From IMG/VR virus record IMGVR_UViG_3300022918_000015, positions 1-52,578 of that record: a stretch of 52,578 bases of DNA; one strand, written 5' to 3'. The translations under genes and the position numbers were made by a program. The notes under the pieces were generated by a model. It worked only from the letters and a program-made list of their open reading frames with translations. It was not told the origin of the DNA and searched no databases. Source of the stretch: a virus. This document shows, one piece after another, positions 10,601-18,426 of the stretch (the stretch's first letter is position 1; every line of letters begins with the position of its first letter).

Positions 10601-12874
10601 TTAAAAAATGCTCCTAAAACAGAATCTAATCAAAAATTAATTGAAGCTAAAAACGAACAAATTAAAGTATTAAAAAAAGAAAGACAGAAAACTATAAAAG
10701 AAAGAACCAGAGATGAAGATGATTTCAGAGATAGTTATATTCATCCTGATTTTGATAAATTAAACGATAAAGAAAAGGAAGATTTAAGATTTATACATAA
10801 AAATCTAACTGATGCAGATAATAGATTATATACAATACCTGAAAAGAAATTAACTCAAGAACTTGAAGACGGAACAATAATTTATAATCTTCCGAAAGAT
10901 AGAATGAGTGGTATTGAAGCAACTTATAAAGCAGGAGGAATTATTGGTACATTTAAGTCTAAGTTTGAAGACTTATTAAGACCGCCAGCAGATGAAGATA
11001 GTGAAAATATAACTAACCAAGAATATGGTTCAGAAAGTAAATTCGGAACTAATGAATTGGATGGATATGGGAATGAAGTATTTTCAGTTCCTGTTTACTA
11101 TAGAAATGATTTAGAAAATGATGAATTACAATCCTATGATATTCCTAGCTTACTAGCAATGAATCACGATACCACTATCACTTATGAAGAAAACAAACTA
11201 GTTGAAGCAGATTTATTTGTTATTGCAGAAAGTTTAAGTTCTAAAAACAATGACAAAATACTTAAAACAGATAGCTTTATTAACAGAAAAATACAAAACG
11301 CTGTTGGAAATAACTTTCAAAAATCTGATCAAAACTTAGTTTATCAAGCTGTAAAATCAAGTATAGATAACAGACTGTATAAACGTGCTTATAATGGAGT
11401 TTATTCAAAACAAAACTACCAGTTAATTAAAGGAGCTGAAGCAGTAAGTAAATATGCAAGTACTCTAGTTCTAGCTGGAAACTTTATGTCTGCTTTGTCT
11501 ACATTTACTCAAGGTAGTATTTATAGATTATTAGAGGCAAGTGTTGGAGAACATTTTACAATTACTGATTGGCAAAATGGAACTAAAAAAGCTTGGTTAG
11601 ATTTTCCAAACATGTTAAAAGATTCTCAAAAATATACTCCCGAAAGCAAAAGTGCATTATTGATTAAGAAATTTGGACTTGAAACACAATCACATGCTTT
11701 GACTAATAAATTTGTTCAGGATAATTTTGTAAAAAAACAATTAGACTCAGGTACTTTATTTTCAGTTACAAGTATGGCAGAAGCGGTTGTTACAAGTAAC
11801 TTGATGTACTCATTATTAAGCAACGTAAAGGTCACAAATGATAAAGGCGAATATATTAATCAAGAGGGAGAGAAAGTGTCTAAAAACGATGCTATGAGCC
11901 TTGACGAAGCATATACCGTAGTAGATGGTAAACTTGAATTAAATAAATTTGTAAAATACACAAGTTTTAATATTACAAGCAAATATAATGACGGTCAAAA
12001 TAAAGATAATACAATTGCAGCTACTGAGATATCAAGATACATAAGAAGCGTCTATGCTGATTTATATGGTCAATATAATCAAGATATGAAATCTGTTATG
12101 CAAAGAAATATTGCCGGTAAATTAATAATGAGTTTGAGGGGATGGTTGCCAAGAGGGGTTAACAGACGTTGGAGAGGTATTACGGATGCTATTGGTAAAG
12201 ATTTCATGAGTTTTGATGAATTAAGAGATGAAGCTAATATAGATAAAAGATTTTATTCTCAAGATCAAAAACAATTTCAAGAAGGACATTATACTACTAC
12301 TATTAGATTTATAAAGAGTTTAAGAAAACTAATGAAACAAAATCAAGAAGGATTATCTGCAAATAGAAAAACCTTAAGAGAATCTATGACAGATCATGAA
12401 ATAGCTAACTTAAAACGTACTCAGTACGAAATGGCTACGATGTTAATAATGATGGCTATGGCTATGTTGCTACGCACTATAGCAATGAGTTCTGAAGGAG
12501 ATGACAAGGATAAAGAAAAAATATATTTTGCAGCTTATTTAGCTTATAGAGTCCAAACAGAATTATCTACGTTTATATCACCTCCTGCTATGATGGAAAT
12601 GTTAACTAATCCAGCAGCAAGTATAAGTGTAGTGCAAAGAGTATTTGATTGGATGTGGCAATTAACTGGAGTAGCTTATTCTAAAGAAGAAGGTTGGGGA
12701 GTTAACATAAATGATGTTTATGATAAAGGAGATAAACAAGATGAAAGCAAAGCTTTACTTAAATCATATGGATTAGTTCCCTTTTATGTTAAAACAAACC
12801 AAATGAAAAGTATTCTAGGATTAGAAAGTAAAAATCCGATATCAGATTCATTTCAATACTCAATAAGTAAATAA
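7637..12874 (+). CDS. Giant virion protein with zincin-like and Cas4/RecB-like nuclease motifs
   Basis: The protein has 1,745 residues. An HEFGH zinc-protease motif lies at 159-163, with a downstream KEVLATAIG segment that could supply a third ligand. A PD-(D/E)XK-type nuclease signature follows: GQIIHNALE (H472), GTADLI (D532) and YDFKT (D546, K548). The middle is charged and helical. The C-terminal third holds hydrophobic stretches, notably about 1600-1617 (MLIMMAMAMLLRTIAM), which could insert in a membrane. Its place directly after the RNA polymerase fits the large cargo proteins of crAss-like virions, so it may be ejected with the polymerase to process host or phage molecules. The enzymatic roles are inferred from short motifs. 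Confidence 0.75.
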   Translation: MAGTCVNKSSAEFIALKEQTGIDEVLLAANVSIWQDENGIDKFPTEEELNSFSTEDEILFNQYTSTEDAIQKFYSTKSDNNTLSRKLNLNLSDRSEDSINITERKIEILKQSLNAEVLIDASIPDSGQLLPANHPLSKRYGKPVIVINPNKLFSDTVIHEFGHLYIDLLKEDDGVLNQAYGLLRNTEFYSNIAAEYPELSLVDLDKEVLATAIGIEGDRIFNRDLQDLSNWQKLKNWILNKLSSIFSVQPNAIEKLATELLSNQVRVSGVENYNTIITQRSKYKIDSASSNKQQDVLDLFKKLTKDFTKQTVDNENIYIDKEGNIHNNSVTKNIKQYQRRFNSKDKGDYEMVFDRTLFNVDNIEFQLNQPRVPMALTRALNDFMNERIVSISFTKDVSDKNWYDAYTREIIEDATGEVDEVQQMEANLLSSQTGGAITFKANILKHLDLILNRAEEYQLSANQRPIVGQIIHNALENYINEETPFPSNISDEDNALLNSIKNIIDTGIANGSRFVTEQILYSENKQIPGTADLIEITKSGEAIIYDFKTVNSFSGKDKGNEYEKKPQSLYFDKGYIHQLLSYGAILNQYDINLADDPYHILMAEVKYSNIEDLDSTITIGEVRNTSMSSKELLPLLNSAKTAIFNEFATSSELEHINIKPDIQNLNDLSEKINSVISIYKRRTRNIASNLDTRDIDQIQKDLIKNQDIEADINKYIAKNNEVIINSYVDNLYNSLSILEQQKEYIGEVPTPEFLQSLNYVLQSTEALEDIKKILSENIPFEDKDKLLKTINKTLKIVEENKKYYKQKLQRLSISQLTENSNLMQGLYAEKYQREAKKLGKKTKEEITLYIEQELKKNETIIKVKEIQYWTKQYEDGFADLRFLEYLIADPGMSKSQFVQLTKNILDKADQSTRNKMMDVIPDIANWYNNISYEKTGDPRKVWDRFLEKNAKNDNKPTGAVIPEFTSKFREMFLQYSYQLKALYRELNKLKNAPKTESNQKLIEAKNEQIKVLKKERQKTIKERTRDEDDFRDSYIHPDFDKLNDKEKEDLRFIHKNLTDADNRLYTIPEKKLTQELEDGTIIYNLPKDRMSGIEATYKAGGIIGTFKSKFEDLLRPPADEDSENITNQEYGSESKFGTNELDGYGNEVFSVPVYYRNDLENDELQSYDIPSLLAMNHDTTITYEENKLVEADLFVIAESLSSKNNDKILKTDSFINRKIQNAVGNNFQKSDQNLVYQAVKSSIDNRLYKRAYNGVYSKQNYQLIKGAEAVSKYASTLVLAGNFMSALSTFTQGSIYRLLEASVGEHFTITDWQNGTKKAWLDFPNMLKDSQKYTPESKSALLIKKFGLETQSHALTNKFVQDNFVKKQLDSGTLFSVTSMAEAVVTSNLMYSLLSNVKVTNDKGEYINQEGEKVSKNDAMSLDEAYTVVDGKLELNKFVKYTSFNITSKYNDGQNKDNTIAATEISRYIRSVYADLYGQYNQDMKSVMQRNIAGKLIMSLRGWLPRGVNRRWRGITDAIGKDFMSFDELRDEANIDKRFYSQDQKQFQEGHYTTTIRFIKSLRKLMKQNQEGLSANRKTLRESMTDHEIANLKRTQYEMATMLIMMAMAMLLRTIAMSSEGDDKDKEKIYFAAYLAYRVQTELSTFISPPAMMEMLTNPAASISVVQRVFDWMWQLTGVAYSKEEGWGVNINDVYDKGDKQDESKALLKSYGLVPFYVKTNQMKSILGLESKNPISDSFQYSISK

Positions 12875-12905
12875 CCAATTAAAGTAAAATTTTTTCAAAA
12901 ACAAT

Positions 12906-12937
12906 AAACCCTAAGAAGTTAATTCATCTTAGGGTTT
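12906..12937. terminator. Bidirectional intrinsic terminator between convergent blocks
   Basis: A perfect 11-bp stem (AAACCCTAAGA with TCTTAGGGTTT) closes a 10-base loop. T-rich sequence follows on the right and A-rich sequence lies on the left. It sits between the last + strand gene (stop at 12874) and the last - strand gene (stop at 12942), where both transcription blocks must end. Confidence 0.9.
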
Positions 12938-12941
12938 TTAT

Positions 12942-13145
12942 TTATTTTTCAATCATTGGATTTTCTGGAGTAATTATAAATCTCCCTTTTTCCCAATCAA
13001 AACCAGAATTAACTGATTTTACTGCCGTCATACCTCTTGGACCCATTGATGGTTTGTTGTTTAAAATTGTTACATCTTCATCTTCTCCATCTTTAAGTCT
13101 AGATACTCTGGAATCTACCCTTTCTTTTAATTCTCTAAGTGTCAT
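12942..13145 (-). CDS. Small conserved-looking protein, function unknown
   Basis: This 67-residue protein has a charged helical N-terminus (TLRELKERVDSRVSRL) followed by an acidic turn (GEDEDV) and a glycine/proline-rich stretch (PSMGPRGM) ending in ITPENPMIEK. It has no membrane segment or known motif. It is the last gene of the leftward block, 5 bases from the terminator stem. The mixed helix plus ordered tail suggests a folded protein rather than a chance frame. Confidence 0.65.
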   Translation of the reverse strand: MTLRELKERVDSRVSRLKDGEDEDVTILNNKPSMGPRGMTAVKSVNSGFDWEKGRFIITPENPMIEK

Positions 13146-13158
13146 AATATATTATATT

Positions 13159-13236
13159 TTAATCTCTTGAAACGCACCAAATTATAAAGCAAACCATTGC
13201 AAAATATCCTAACACTAAAATTGTTCCATCTTCCAT
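13159..13236 (-). CDS. 25-residue single-pass membrane micropeptide
   Basis: A short frame encodes MEDGTILVLGYFAMVCFIIW, then CVSRD. The acidic N-terminus precedes a hydrophobic span of about 17 residues, which looks like one transmembrane helix. Its ATG overlaps the stop of the upstream 72-residue gene as TAATG, the same coupling used elsewhere here, which supports it being translated. It fills most of an otherwise empty spacer. Function unknown. Confidence 0.5.
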   Translation of the reverse strand: MEDGTILVLGYFAMVCFIIWCVSRD

Positions 13237-13454
13237 TATTTCTGATTTTCTAAATTATTTAATATTGTATCTATTTTAAGTATTTTACTAGGATGTTTAG
13301 CCCCTTGGTTTTTCCATTTATCTTCTACTGTAGCCATTACTTTATTTATTTTAGTAATTTTACCTTGTTCTAATTCAGTACTAGATCCATAACTAGTAGC
13401 AATAATAACCACATTATCACCTACTCTTAATTCTTGTCCTAAAAAATCTTTCAT
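13236..13454 (-). CDS. Small SH3/KOW-like beta-barrel protein
   Basis: The 72 residues begin KDFLGQELRVGDNVVI and continue with a GKITKI turn, a pattern typical of small SH3- or KOW-like barrels in which a VGD turn is followed by alternating strands. The 83-residue protein at 15769-16020 has the same layout (LNQEVNIGDWVAF, then VGIIKSF), so the two are probable paralogs. It is joined to both neighbours by TAATG overlaps. Binding partner and role are unknown. Confidence 0.65.
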   Translation of the reverse strand: MKDFLGQELRVGDNVVIIATSYGSSTELEQGKITKINKVMATVEDKWKNQGAKHPSKILKIDTILNNLENQK

Positions 13455-13825
13455 TATTCTTTATAAATATATTTTTTAAATTCCTCTATTGTTACTTCTT
13501 GGTAATCTCTTGGCAAATTTTTACCAAATGATTGATTTTCAACTATATCTTCTTTACAAAAATATCCGTTAAACAATATATATTGATCATAATTCTTACT
13601 AGACCAGTAGTGGTCAAATTTTTTATTCAAAATTGGATGTAAAAAATCACCACCCTCTTCATTACCGGCTTTTATTCCCCATTTAGTAGACAGTATAAAT
13701 TCTTCTTTAATTTCATAATTACCAGAAACATCAATAAAATCTTCATCTTTTAAAGAATAAGAATTATCTAGTTTTTCTTGAAGTATTTTAACTAAATTTA
13801 TTAAATCCTTTTTTCTAACTTTCAT
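13454..13825 (-). CDS. Member of a three-gene tandem paralog set, function unknown
   Basis: A 123-residue protein. It shares its beginning (M-K-x-x-K-K-D-L followed by a leucine-rich helix) and its end (LPRDYQEVTIEEFKKYI) with the next two upstream genes at 13837 and 14249. The middle is aromatic-rich and varies between the copies. There is no membrane segment or catalytic motif. Tandem duplication of a small phage protein is the simplest reading; the role is unknown. Confidence 0.7.
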   Translation of the reverse strand: MKVRKKDLINLVKILQEKLDNSYSLKDEDFIDVSGNYEIKEEFILSTKWGIKAGNEEGGDFLHPILNKKFDHYWSSKNYDQYILFNGYFCKEDIVENQSFGKNLPRDYQEVTIEEFKKYIYKE

Positions 13826-13836
13826 TTATTTTTATT

Positions 13837-14259
13837 TTAAAAAGGTAATTTCTTTATATAATCTTCATTATCCAAATAAGGTTGAACTATGTATTTTTCA
13901 AATTGCTCGTCTGTAATAATTTGATAATCATTTAAAAGATGTTCTTGACCTCCATTTATTCCCATTCCATATGAAGAATCTCTATACGGCTCCATTGTAT
14001 AATATTGATTATCAAAAAATTCATAACCTTTTTTAAAAACTATTTTATTATGTGTATTAGAATACCAATCTATTGAACTTAATAATTTTTGATTTTCCTT
14101 AGTAGCCAATATGCACCATCTTTCAGGAAGTTTAAATTCATCTTGAACTTCATTTAAATTAAAAGCATTTGATATGTCAATAACTTCGTCTTTATTTTCA
14201 TGTAATATATTGCTTAATGTAATTAATAAATTTTCTAAATCTTTTCTTTTAATCTTCAT
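13837..14259 (-). CDS. Second member of the tandem paralog set
   Basis: A 140-residue protein that starts MKIKRKDLENLLITL and has a conserved block LLNDYQIITDEQFEKYI, matching the flanking copies. It contains a long aromatic middle region (KGYEFFDNQYYTMEPYRD) and extends about 13 residues past the shared end (ending YIKKLPF). It overlaps the upstream copy by 11 bases, which suggests coupled translation. Function unknown. Confidence 0.7.
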   Translation of the reverse strand: MKIKRKDLENLLITLSNILHENKDEVIDISNAFNLNEVQDEFKLPERWCILATKENQKLLSSIDWYSNTHNKIVFKKGYEFFDNQYYTMEPYRDSSYGMGINGGQEHLLNDYQIITDEQFEKYIVQPYLDNEDYIKKLPF

Positions 14260-14632
14260 CTTTATTTACTATATATTTTTCAAAATCTTCAAATGATAAT
14301 AATTCATAATTAGGATCTATATCATTATATCCAATATACTCATCTGAGCCACTCCTAATGTGTAAATGATGACTTGAGGCGAAATCGTGTTCCCAGTGAT
14401 GATTAAAGAATTTTTTATGATTTTTCATAAATTTAAAAATCTCCAGCATTTCATATTCATCATAAGTTTTATTTAAATAATAATTTTTATTATAATCAAA
14501 TTCTTTTTTAAAATCTTCTTTTTTAATTAAAGAAATAGAACTAAAATCTAACTTATCTAAATCAGACATTTCATCGTATTTTTCTTGAAGAGTCTTTAAT
14601 ATTTTGCCTAAACTTTCTTTGTTTATATACAT
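14249..14632 (-). CDS. Third member of the tandem paralog set
   Basis: The frame could start at 14656, but that would overlap the ligase gene by 23 bases. The ATG at 14632, one base past the ligase stop, gives MYINKESLGKILKTL. This lines up with the first residues of both downstream paralogs, so it is the preferred start, giving 127 residues. The C-terminus (YELLSFEDFEKYIV) matches the family. The centre carries a His-rich patch (NHHWEHDFASSHHLH) not seen in the other copies; metal binding is possible but unproven. Confidence 0.7.
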   Translation of the reverse strand: MYINKESLGKILKTLQEKYDEMSDLDKLDFSSISLIKKEDFKKEFDYNKNYYLNKTYDEYEMLEIFKFMKNHKKFFNHHWEHDFASSHHLHIRSGSDEYIGYNDIDPNYELLSFEDFEKYIVNKDED

Positions 14633-14633
14633 T

Positions 14634-15782
14634 TTAACGGTCTTCATGAATACCAACCATTACTGGAAATCTAGGAATACCAGTATTGCTTAATTCAAAA
14701 TACCTGATATTAGCTGTTTTTCCAATATATTGATCAGCATTTATTAATAATTCTTTTCTTGATTCATGTGACATTTTAGTTCCACATGCAAATTGTTTAC
14801 CACTCCACTCTACAACAGGTCTTCCCCATTCTGGTCTTTTTTCGGCAGGTCCAATAGAAATTATTTTACAATCAATATCTAAAAAATCTTTATATTTTAA
14901 TAAGTCAGAACTTCTTCCATTTACTTTATATAATCCAGAACCTCTACGAATCATAGTGCCTTCATAACCCATTGCAAGATAAGCTTCATGAGCTGATTTA
15001 AGCATGTTTTCTGACGTTATCTGATAATCCTTAATAAACTCTAAAGATTCTAATTTTAAGCCCTTAGAAAGCCCTGAAATGTATTGTAAACCTAATCTAC
15101 GATTTTCCCACATTTCTCCAGGATTAATTTTATCGTAAATATTAAATTGAATACGTTCTGTAAGTCCTTTTCTATATTTTTTAATAAACTCCATATTAGT
15201 TTGAAAATCTTCACCATGAACATATAGTTCTCCATCTAAAATATGAGGGAAAGTTTTATTATTTAAATATGGAATTAATCTCATTAAATCAATTTCGATA
15301 TGCATCATATTTGAGATTATTTTGCCGTCACGAGATACCAATTTAATTTCAGGAACTCCATAATTATTAATTGTAATATGAGCAAGACATCTCATTCCGT
15401 CTAATTTAGGCTGAACAAATAATTGACAATTAAATATATCGTCATAATCTAATTTATGTTTTTCATCTTTATAAGATTTAGCTAACATAGGTAATATTAC
15501 TTCTTCAGTTTCAGCTTCTTCAATAGTTTCAAAATAACCTTTAGTTAATTTATCTTTTATTAAAGCTTCAAGTTCAATAATAGATTGTTGAGCCAGACTA
15601 GTTTCGTTTTTCTTACCTATATTTTTTTGTTTACAAATCTTAGTATGAATTATTGGATTTTTACTTTCAACTATACCGGAAGTTTGAGTTAATATTCCGT
15701 CTTCAGGAAAATTACTTTCTACTTTTAAAAATCTAATTTTTCCCTTTGTATCTTTTTTATAAATTGTTTTACTGTAACTCAT
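14634..15782 (-). CDS. ATP-dependent DNA ligase
   Basis: This 382-residue protein should seal nicks in DNA using ATP. The adenylation motif is KLDGMR, with K126 as the nucleotidylated lysine. Downstream are ILDGELY (motif III-like), EGTMIRR (motif IV-like) and DLLKYKDF (motif V). The first roughly 90 residues resemble a WGR-like domain (KNIGKKNETS, then QQ and acidic helices), an arrangement met in ligases of phages and Bacteroidota. The C-terminal part (CKIISIG... GKTANIRYFE) fits an OB fold. It probably works with the phage replication genes upstream in the same transcript. Confidence 0.92.
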   Translation of the reverse strand: MSYSKTIYKKDTKGKIRFLKVESNFPEDGILTQTSGIVESKNPIIHTKICKQKNIGKKNETSLAQQSIIELEALIKDKLTKGYFETIEEAETEEVILPMLAKSYKDEKHKLDYDDIFNCQLFVQPKLDGMRCLAHITINNYGVPEIKLVSRDGKIISNMMHIEIDLMRLIPYLNNKTFPHILDGELYVHGEDFQTNMEFIKKYRKGLTERIQFNIYDKINPGEMWENRRLGLQYISGLSKGLKLESLEFIKDYQITSENMLKSAHEAYLAMGYEGTMIRRGSGLYKVNGRSSDLLKYKDFLDIDCKIISIGPAEKRPEWGRPVVEWSGKQFACGTKMSHESRKELLINADQYIGKTANIRYFELSNTGIPRFPVMVGIHEDR

Positions 15783-16020
15783 ATTTTTTTTCCATTTCTT
15801 TTGTTGGTATAATTTTCATAAACATAGATACTGATTTTGATCCTTCATATTTATAATTAGGAGTAATCAGATCTTTTGGTTTATGGTAATTTAATTGAAC
15901 TTTTGGGCTGCCTGTTTTATTAAAAGATTTAATAATACCAACTTTCATTTCAGCATGACCTGTTACAAACGCAACCCAATCTCCAATATTTACTTCTTGA
16001 TTTAATCTATCTTTTGTCAT
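15769..16020 (-). CDS. Small SH3/KOW-like protein, paralog of the 13236 gene
   Basis: This 83-residue protein starts TKDRLNQEVNIGDWVAFVTG and continues with KVGIIKSF and PKVQLNYHKP, a strand-turn-strand pattern like the 72-residue protein at 13236-13454. Its last 14 bases overlap the start of the ligase gene. It could be a small nucleic-acid or protein-binding barrel; no catalytic residues are apparent. Confidence 0.65.
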   Translation of the reverse strand: MTKDRLNQEVNIGDWVAFVTGHAEMKVGIIKSFNKTGSPKVQLNYHKPKDLITPNYKYEGSKSVSMFMKIIPTKEMEKKYELQ

Positions 16021-16349
16021 TTTGCCATATTTAATTCTGAAGATAATATTGCATTCACAATAAAACTTTCGTTAATCTTCATTTTCGTTCGATGTAATAC
16101 TTTTGGAATATTTAAACATCTTTTGAAATACTCTTCGTTATTACTCATTTTAGCCATTTTAAGCATGTTTTTAGGAACTATTATGCCATTTCCACTAGAA
16201 TGTGTAATACAATAATAAACGCCTCTAAAACATATCCCTAAATGGCTAAATTTATCTCCTTCTCCAAAACAATTAGAGAAAAGAGATAATGTTAACCATC
16301 TGGGGAATTTCTGCTTTTTTTTACGATTAGGATTTTTCAGGTTCTCCAT
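16017..16349 (-). CDS. Unknown protein, basic N-terminus and Cys/His-containing middle
   Basis: A start at 16376 is possible, but it overlaps the upstream gene by 50 bases; the ATG at 16349 cuts this to 23 and is preferred (110 residues). The N-terminus is very basic (NLKNPNRKKKQKFPRW). It is followed by FSHLGICFRGVYYCITHSSG, which has two Cys and two His residues at irregular spacing. It could bind nucleic acid. No family is recognised. Confidence 0.55.
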   Translation of the reverse strand: MENLKNPNRKKKQKFPRWLTLSLFSNCFGEGDKFSHLGICFRGVYYCITHSSGNGIIVPKNMLKMAKMSNNEEYFKRCLNIPKVLHRTKMKINESFIVNAILSSELNMAK

Positions 16350-16593
16350 TTGATTCTTCTGCTTTCGGTTCTTCAAATTGAGACATTACAAATTCTTTTA
16401 ATTCTTCTTTAGTTTGAAAAACATCGGTTGAATTAAGTTTTGTTGTTTGACTCTTTGAATTCTTTAAAGAATATGATACTTCAGCTTTATCTGTAATGTT
16501 TATATAAACATCCTGTACAGTATATTCTTCTATTTTGTTTAGAAACATACAAAATACTGTTGTTCCTTTTTTATGATAATCTACGTTTAACAT
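16327..16593 (-). CDS. Small unknown protein with acidic tail
   Basis: An 88-residue protein. The N-terminal half alternates hydrophobic and polar residues (TTVFCMFLNKIEEYTVQDVYINIT), which suggests beta strands. The last 20 residues are acidic and probably disordered (EEPKAEESNGEPEKS). It overlaps the upstream gene by 7 bases. No family is recognised. Confidence 0.6.
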   Translation of the reverse strand: MLNVDYHKKGTTVFCMFLNKIEEYTVQDVYINITDKAEVSYSLKNSKSQTTKLNSTDVFQTKEELKEFVMSQFEEPKAEESNGEPEKS

Positions 16594-17072
16594 GTTTCTA
16601 AAGTTATTTTTATTTCGTTAATATTTTCTTTTTTAAATAATTCAGTTATTTTATAATAATTAATATTTATTTTCTCTATTTTATGAAAAAAACTTAAATC
16701 GAAAAAAGTATTGTTTTGTTCTCTCCATCCATAAGTATTAACATTTGTTATATAAGAATAATCATAAAATTTGTTTTTTACAAACCAATCTTTTGTAATT
16801 TTAATATAGATTAATTCATGCAAAAAAATAAATTCTTCTCCATCATCATCGTTTTTCAAATGCCTACACTCAATATATGCTATATCATCTAAAAAATAAT
16901 GAAATTCTTTATCAATATGAAGATTTTTTACTTTTATTCCATTATTATAAATATTGTTTTTTCTTTCATAATATTGATATTTTCTAGACAAAGCTCTTTC
17001 GCTCGGAACATAATCGTTATTATTTCTAAACAAATTACTTCTTAATAAATCCTTCTTGTTATTGTATTTCAT
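16587..17072 (-). CDS. Unknown protein, aromatic-rich
   Basis: A 161-residue protein with many Tyr, Asn and Lys residues. The N-terminus (NNDYVPSERALSRKYQYYERK) is basic, and a middle segment reads HYFLDDIAYIECRHLK followed by a GEEFIFLHELIYIKI strand pair. No catalytic motif or membrane helix is seen. It overlaps the upstream gene by 4 bases. Confidence 0.6.
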   Translation of the reverse strand: MKYNNKKDLLRSNLFRNNNDYVPSERALSRKYQYYERKNNIYNNGIKVKNLHIDKEFHYFLDDIAYIECRHLKNDDDGEEFIFLHELIYIKITKDWFVKNKFYDYSYITNVNTYGWREQNNTFFDLSFFHKIEKININYYKITELFKKENINEIKITLETC

Positions 17073-17698
17073 TCAAAATAATTAATAAACATTTTATCTT
17101 TGTTATACTTAATTTTTTCTGATTTAACAGGTTTAGGTGACACTACAAATCCTTCTTTAACATTTTTGTCATTTGCAAGAATTACATCATACATATTTGT
17201 TTCAGCTTTATCGGATTTATATATATTAGCTACCATATAATCTTGTACATCTGGATGATTGAATAATTCTTCAGCTGACAATCCTGAATATTTAGCTACT
17301 TCTCTTTCGTGCTCTTCTTTATTATCAGATATTTTAAATAATCCACGAACAAACATAAGCTCTAGAATAGAATGTACAGGGCTATTTTCTTTTTTATTAA
17401 CCGTTCTAACAAGACTCTTCATCATCATTTCACCAACATCAGAATGTAACATTTCAGTATTTAAAGGAGTTAATCCTAAATTACCATCTTCAGTCAACAC
17501 AACAACTGTACTAAAACCAATATCATTGTTATTTACAGCAAATTCTCTAAAATAGCTAATAGTTTTTTCTGTTATACTCTTTAATTGTTTAGGCGATTTA
17601 GATTCTTTTATATCTACATCACTAAATTTATTTTTTAAAATCTCTTCAAAAACATTTACAGCTTTATTCTCTGCTTTATTATCATTATTTTTTGTCAT
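17069..17698 (-). CDS. Unknown soluble protein
   Basis: A 209-residue protein with a charged N-terminal helix (ENKAVNVFEEILKNKF), a beta-like segment (GFSTVVVLTEDGNLGLTPL), a helical block around SVGEM-like residues (HSDVGEMMMKSLVRTV), and a C-terminus ending KDKMFINYFE. It is soluble and without recognisable catalytic residues. Its stop overlaps the next start by 4 bases and its start is coupled to the upstream gene by TAATG, so it belongs to the same transcript. Confidence 0.65.
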   Translation of the reverse strand: MTKNNDNKAENKAVNVFEEILKNKFSDVDIKESKSPKQLKSITEKTISYFREFAVNNNDIGFSTVVVLTEDGNLGLTPLNTEMLHSDVGEMMMKSLVRTVNKKENSPVHSILELMFVRGLFKISDNKEEHEREVAKYSGLSAEELFNHPDVQDYMVANIYKSDKAETNMYDVILANDKNVKEGFVVSPKPVKSEKIKYNKDKMFINYFE

Positions 17699-18111
17699 TA
17701 TTTCATATGTTTTATATGTTCAGCTATATCATCTATAGTTAAATTATTATTTTTATATTCTATTAATTTATCTATCAATTTAAAATCTATTTTATTGAAA
17801 TCTTTCTGAAGATCAATTTTTCTTTTATAAAACTCAGTTTCACCTATTATAGCGTAGGTTAGGTAATTAATATTGTTTGAATCTTTTATACAAAAGAAAT
17901 TGTATCTAACATTATCATCAGTAGAATATAATCTTTTCTCATTTTCTTTTATAAAAGGAATCCAATTATACACATTACATTCTAGAATAGATAATTTAGT
18001 AATTAAATCAAAATCAATAATACTTTGATCATTTATATTTTCAAGCTCTATGTATGAATTCTTTAATATAGAATTAATCATAGCTTGTCTAGTTTCTTTA
18101 TTTTCAGTCAT
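17698..18111 (-). CDS. Unknown protein
   Basis: A 137-residue, mostly helical protein with a central aromatic segment (YNFFCIKDSNNINYLTYAIIG) and a C-terminal helix ending EHIKHMK. There is no membrane segment. It overlaps the upstream frame by 8 bases. No family is recognised. Confidence 0.6.
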   Translation of the reverse strand: MTENKETRQAMINSILKNSYIELENINDQSIIDFDLITKLSILECNVYNWIPFIKENEKRLYSTDDNVRYNFFCIKDSNNINYLTYAIIGETEFYKRKIDLQKDFNKIDFKLIDKLIEYKNNNLTIDDIAEHIKHMK

Positions 18112-18397
18112 ATTTATTTATATATTCTTTTATTATTTCCTCCACTTCTAATCTTTGGTTATATATAAGACCTCCGGTAGCAGTATTTATTCTTTTTAGA
18201 AATGAAAAAATAATTACTAATTCTATAAAGTTTTTATTACCAGACTTATAAAACTTTAACAGTGACTCTGTTTTATTATAAAATAAAACTATTTCAGTTT
18301 TTTCATACCATCTTCTGTAGATAATGATTTGACTAGAATAATATTCATATGCCTCTTGAATTTCTTTAGGCAAATCTCTTAACATAATTAGTCCCAT
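18104..18397 (-). CDS. Unknown small helical protein
   Basis: A 97-residue frame; the second Met (at 18385, giving MLRDLPKEIQEAYEYYSSQ) is an equally good start. The helical, aromatic N-terminus is followed by a hydrophobic middle (FIELVIIFSFLKRI) too short and charged to be a clear membrane span. A 29-base spacer separates it from the upstream gene. Confidence 0.55.
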   Translation of the reverse strand: MGLIMLRDLPKEIQEAYEYYSSQIIIYRRWYEKTEIVLFYNKTESLLKFYKSGNKNFIELVIIFSFLKRINTATGGLIYNQRLEVEEIIKEYINKYD

Positions 18398-18426
18398 TAA
18401 TTTCTATTTTTTCTTATAAATTTTGT

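Noticed and set aside
1-12874. Genome-wide TAG or TGA reassignment
   Set aside because: The two giant genes read through under the standard code with no internal TAG or TGA, so general reassignment is not needed; the single case at 39867 is reported separately.
17259-17555. 98-codon + strand frame
   Set aside because: It lies wholly inside the - strand gene 17069-17698, with a hydrophobic, Ser/Asn-rich translation typical of an antisense shadow.
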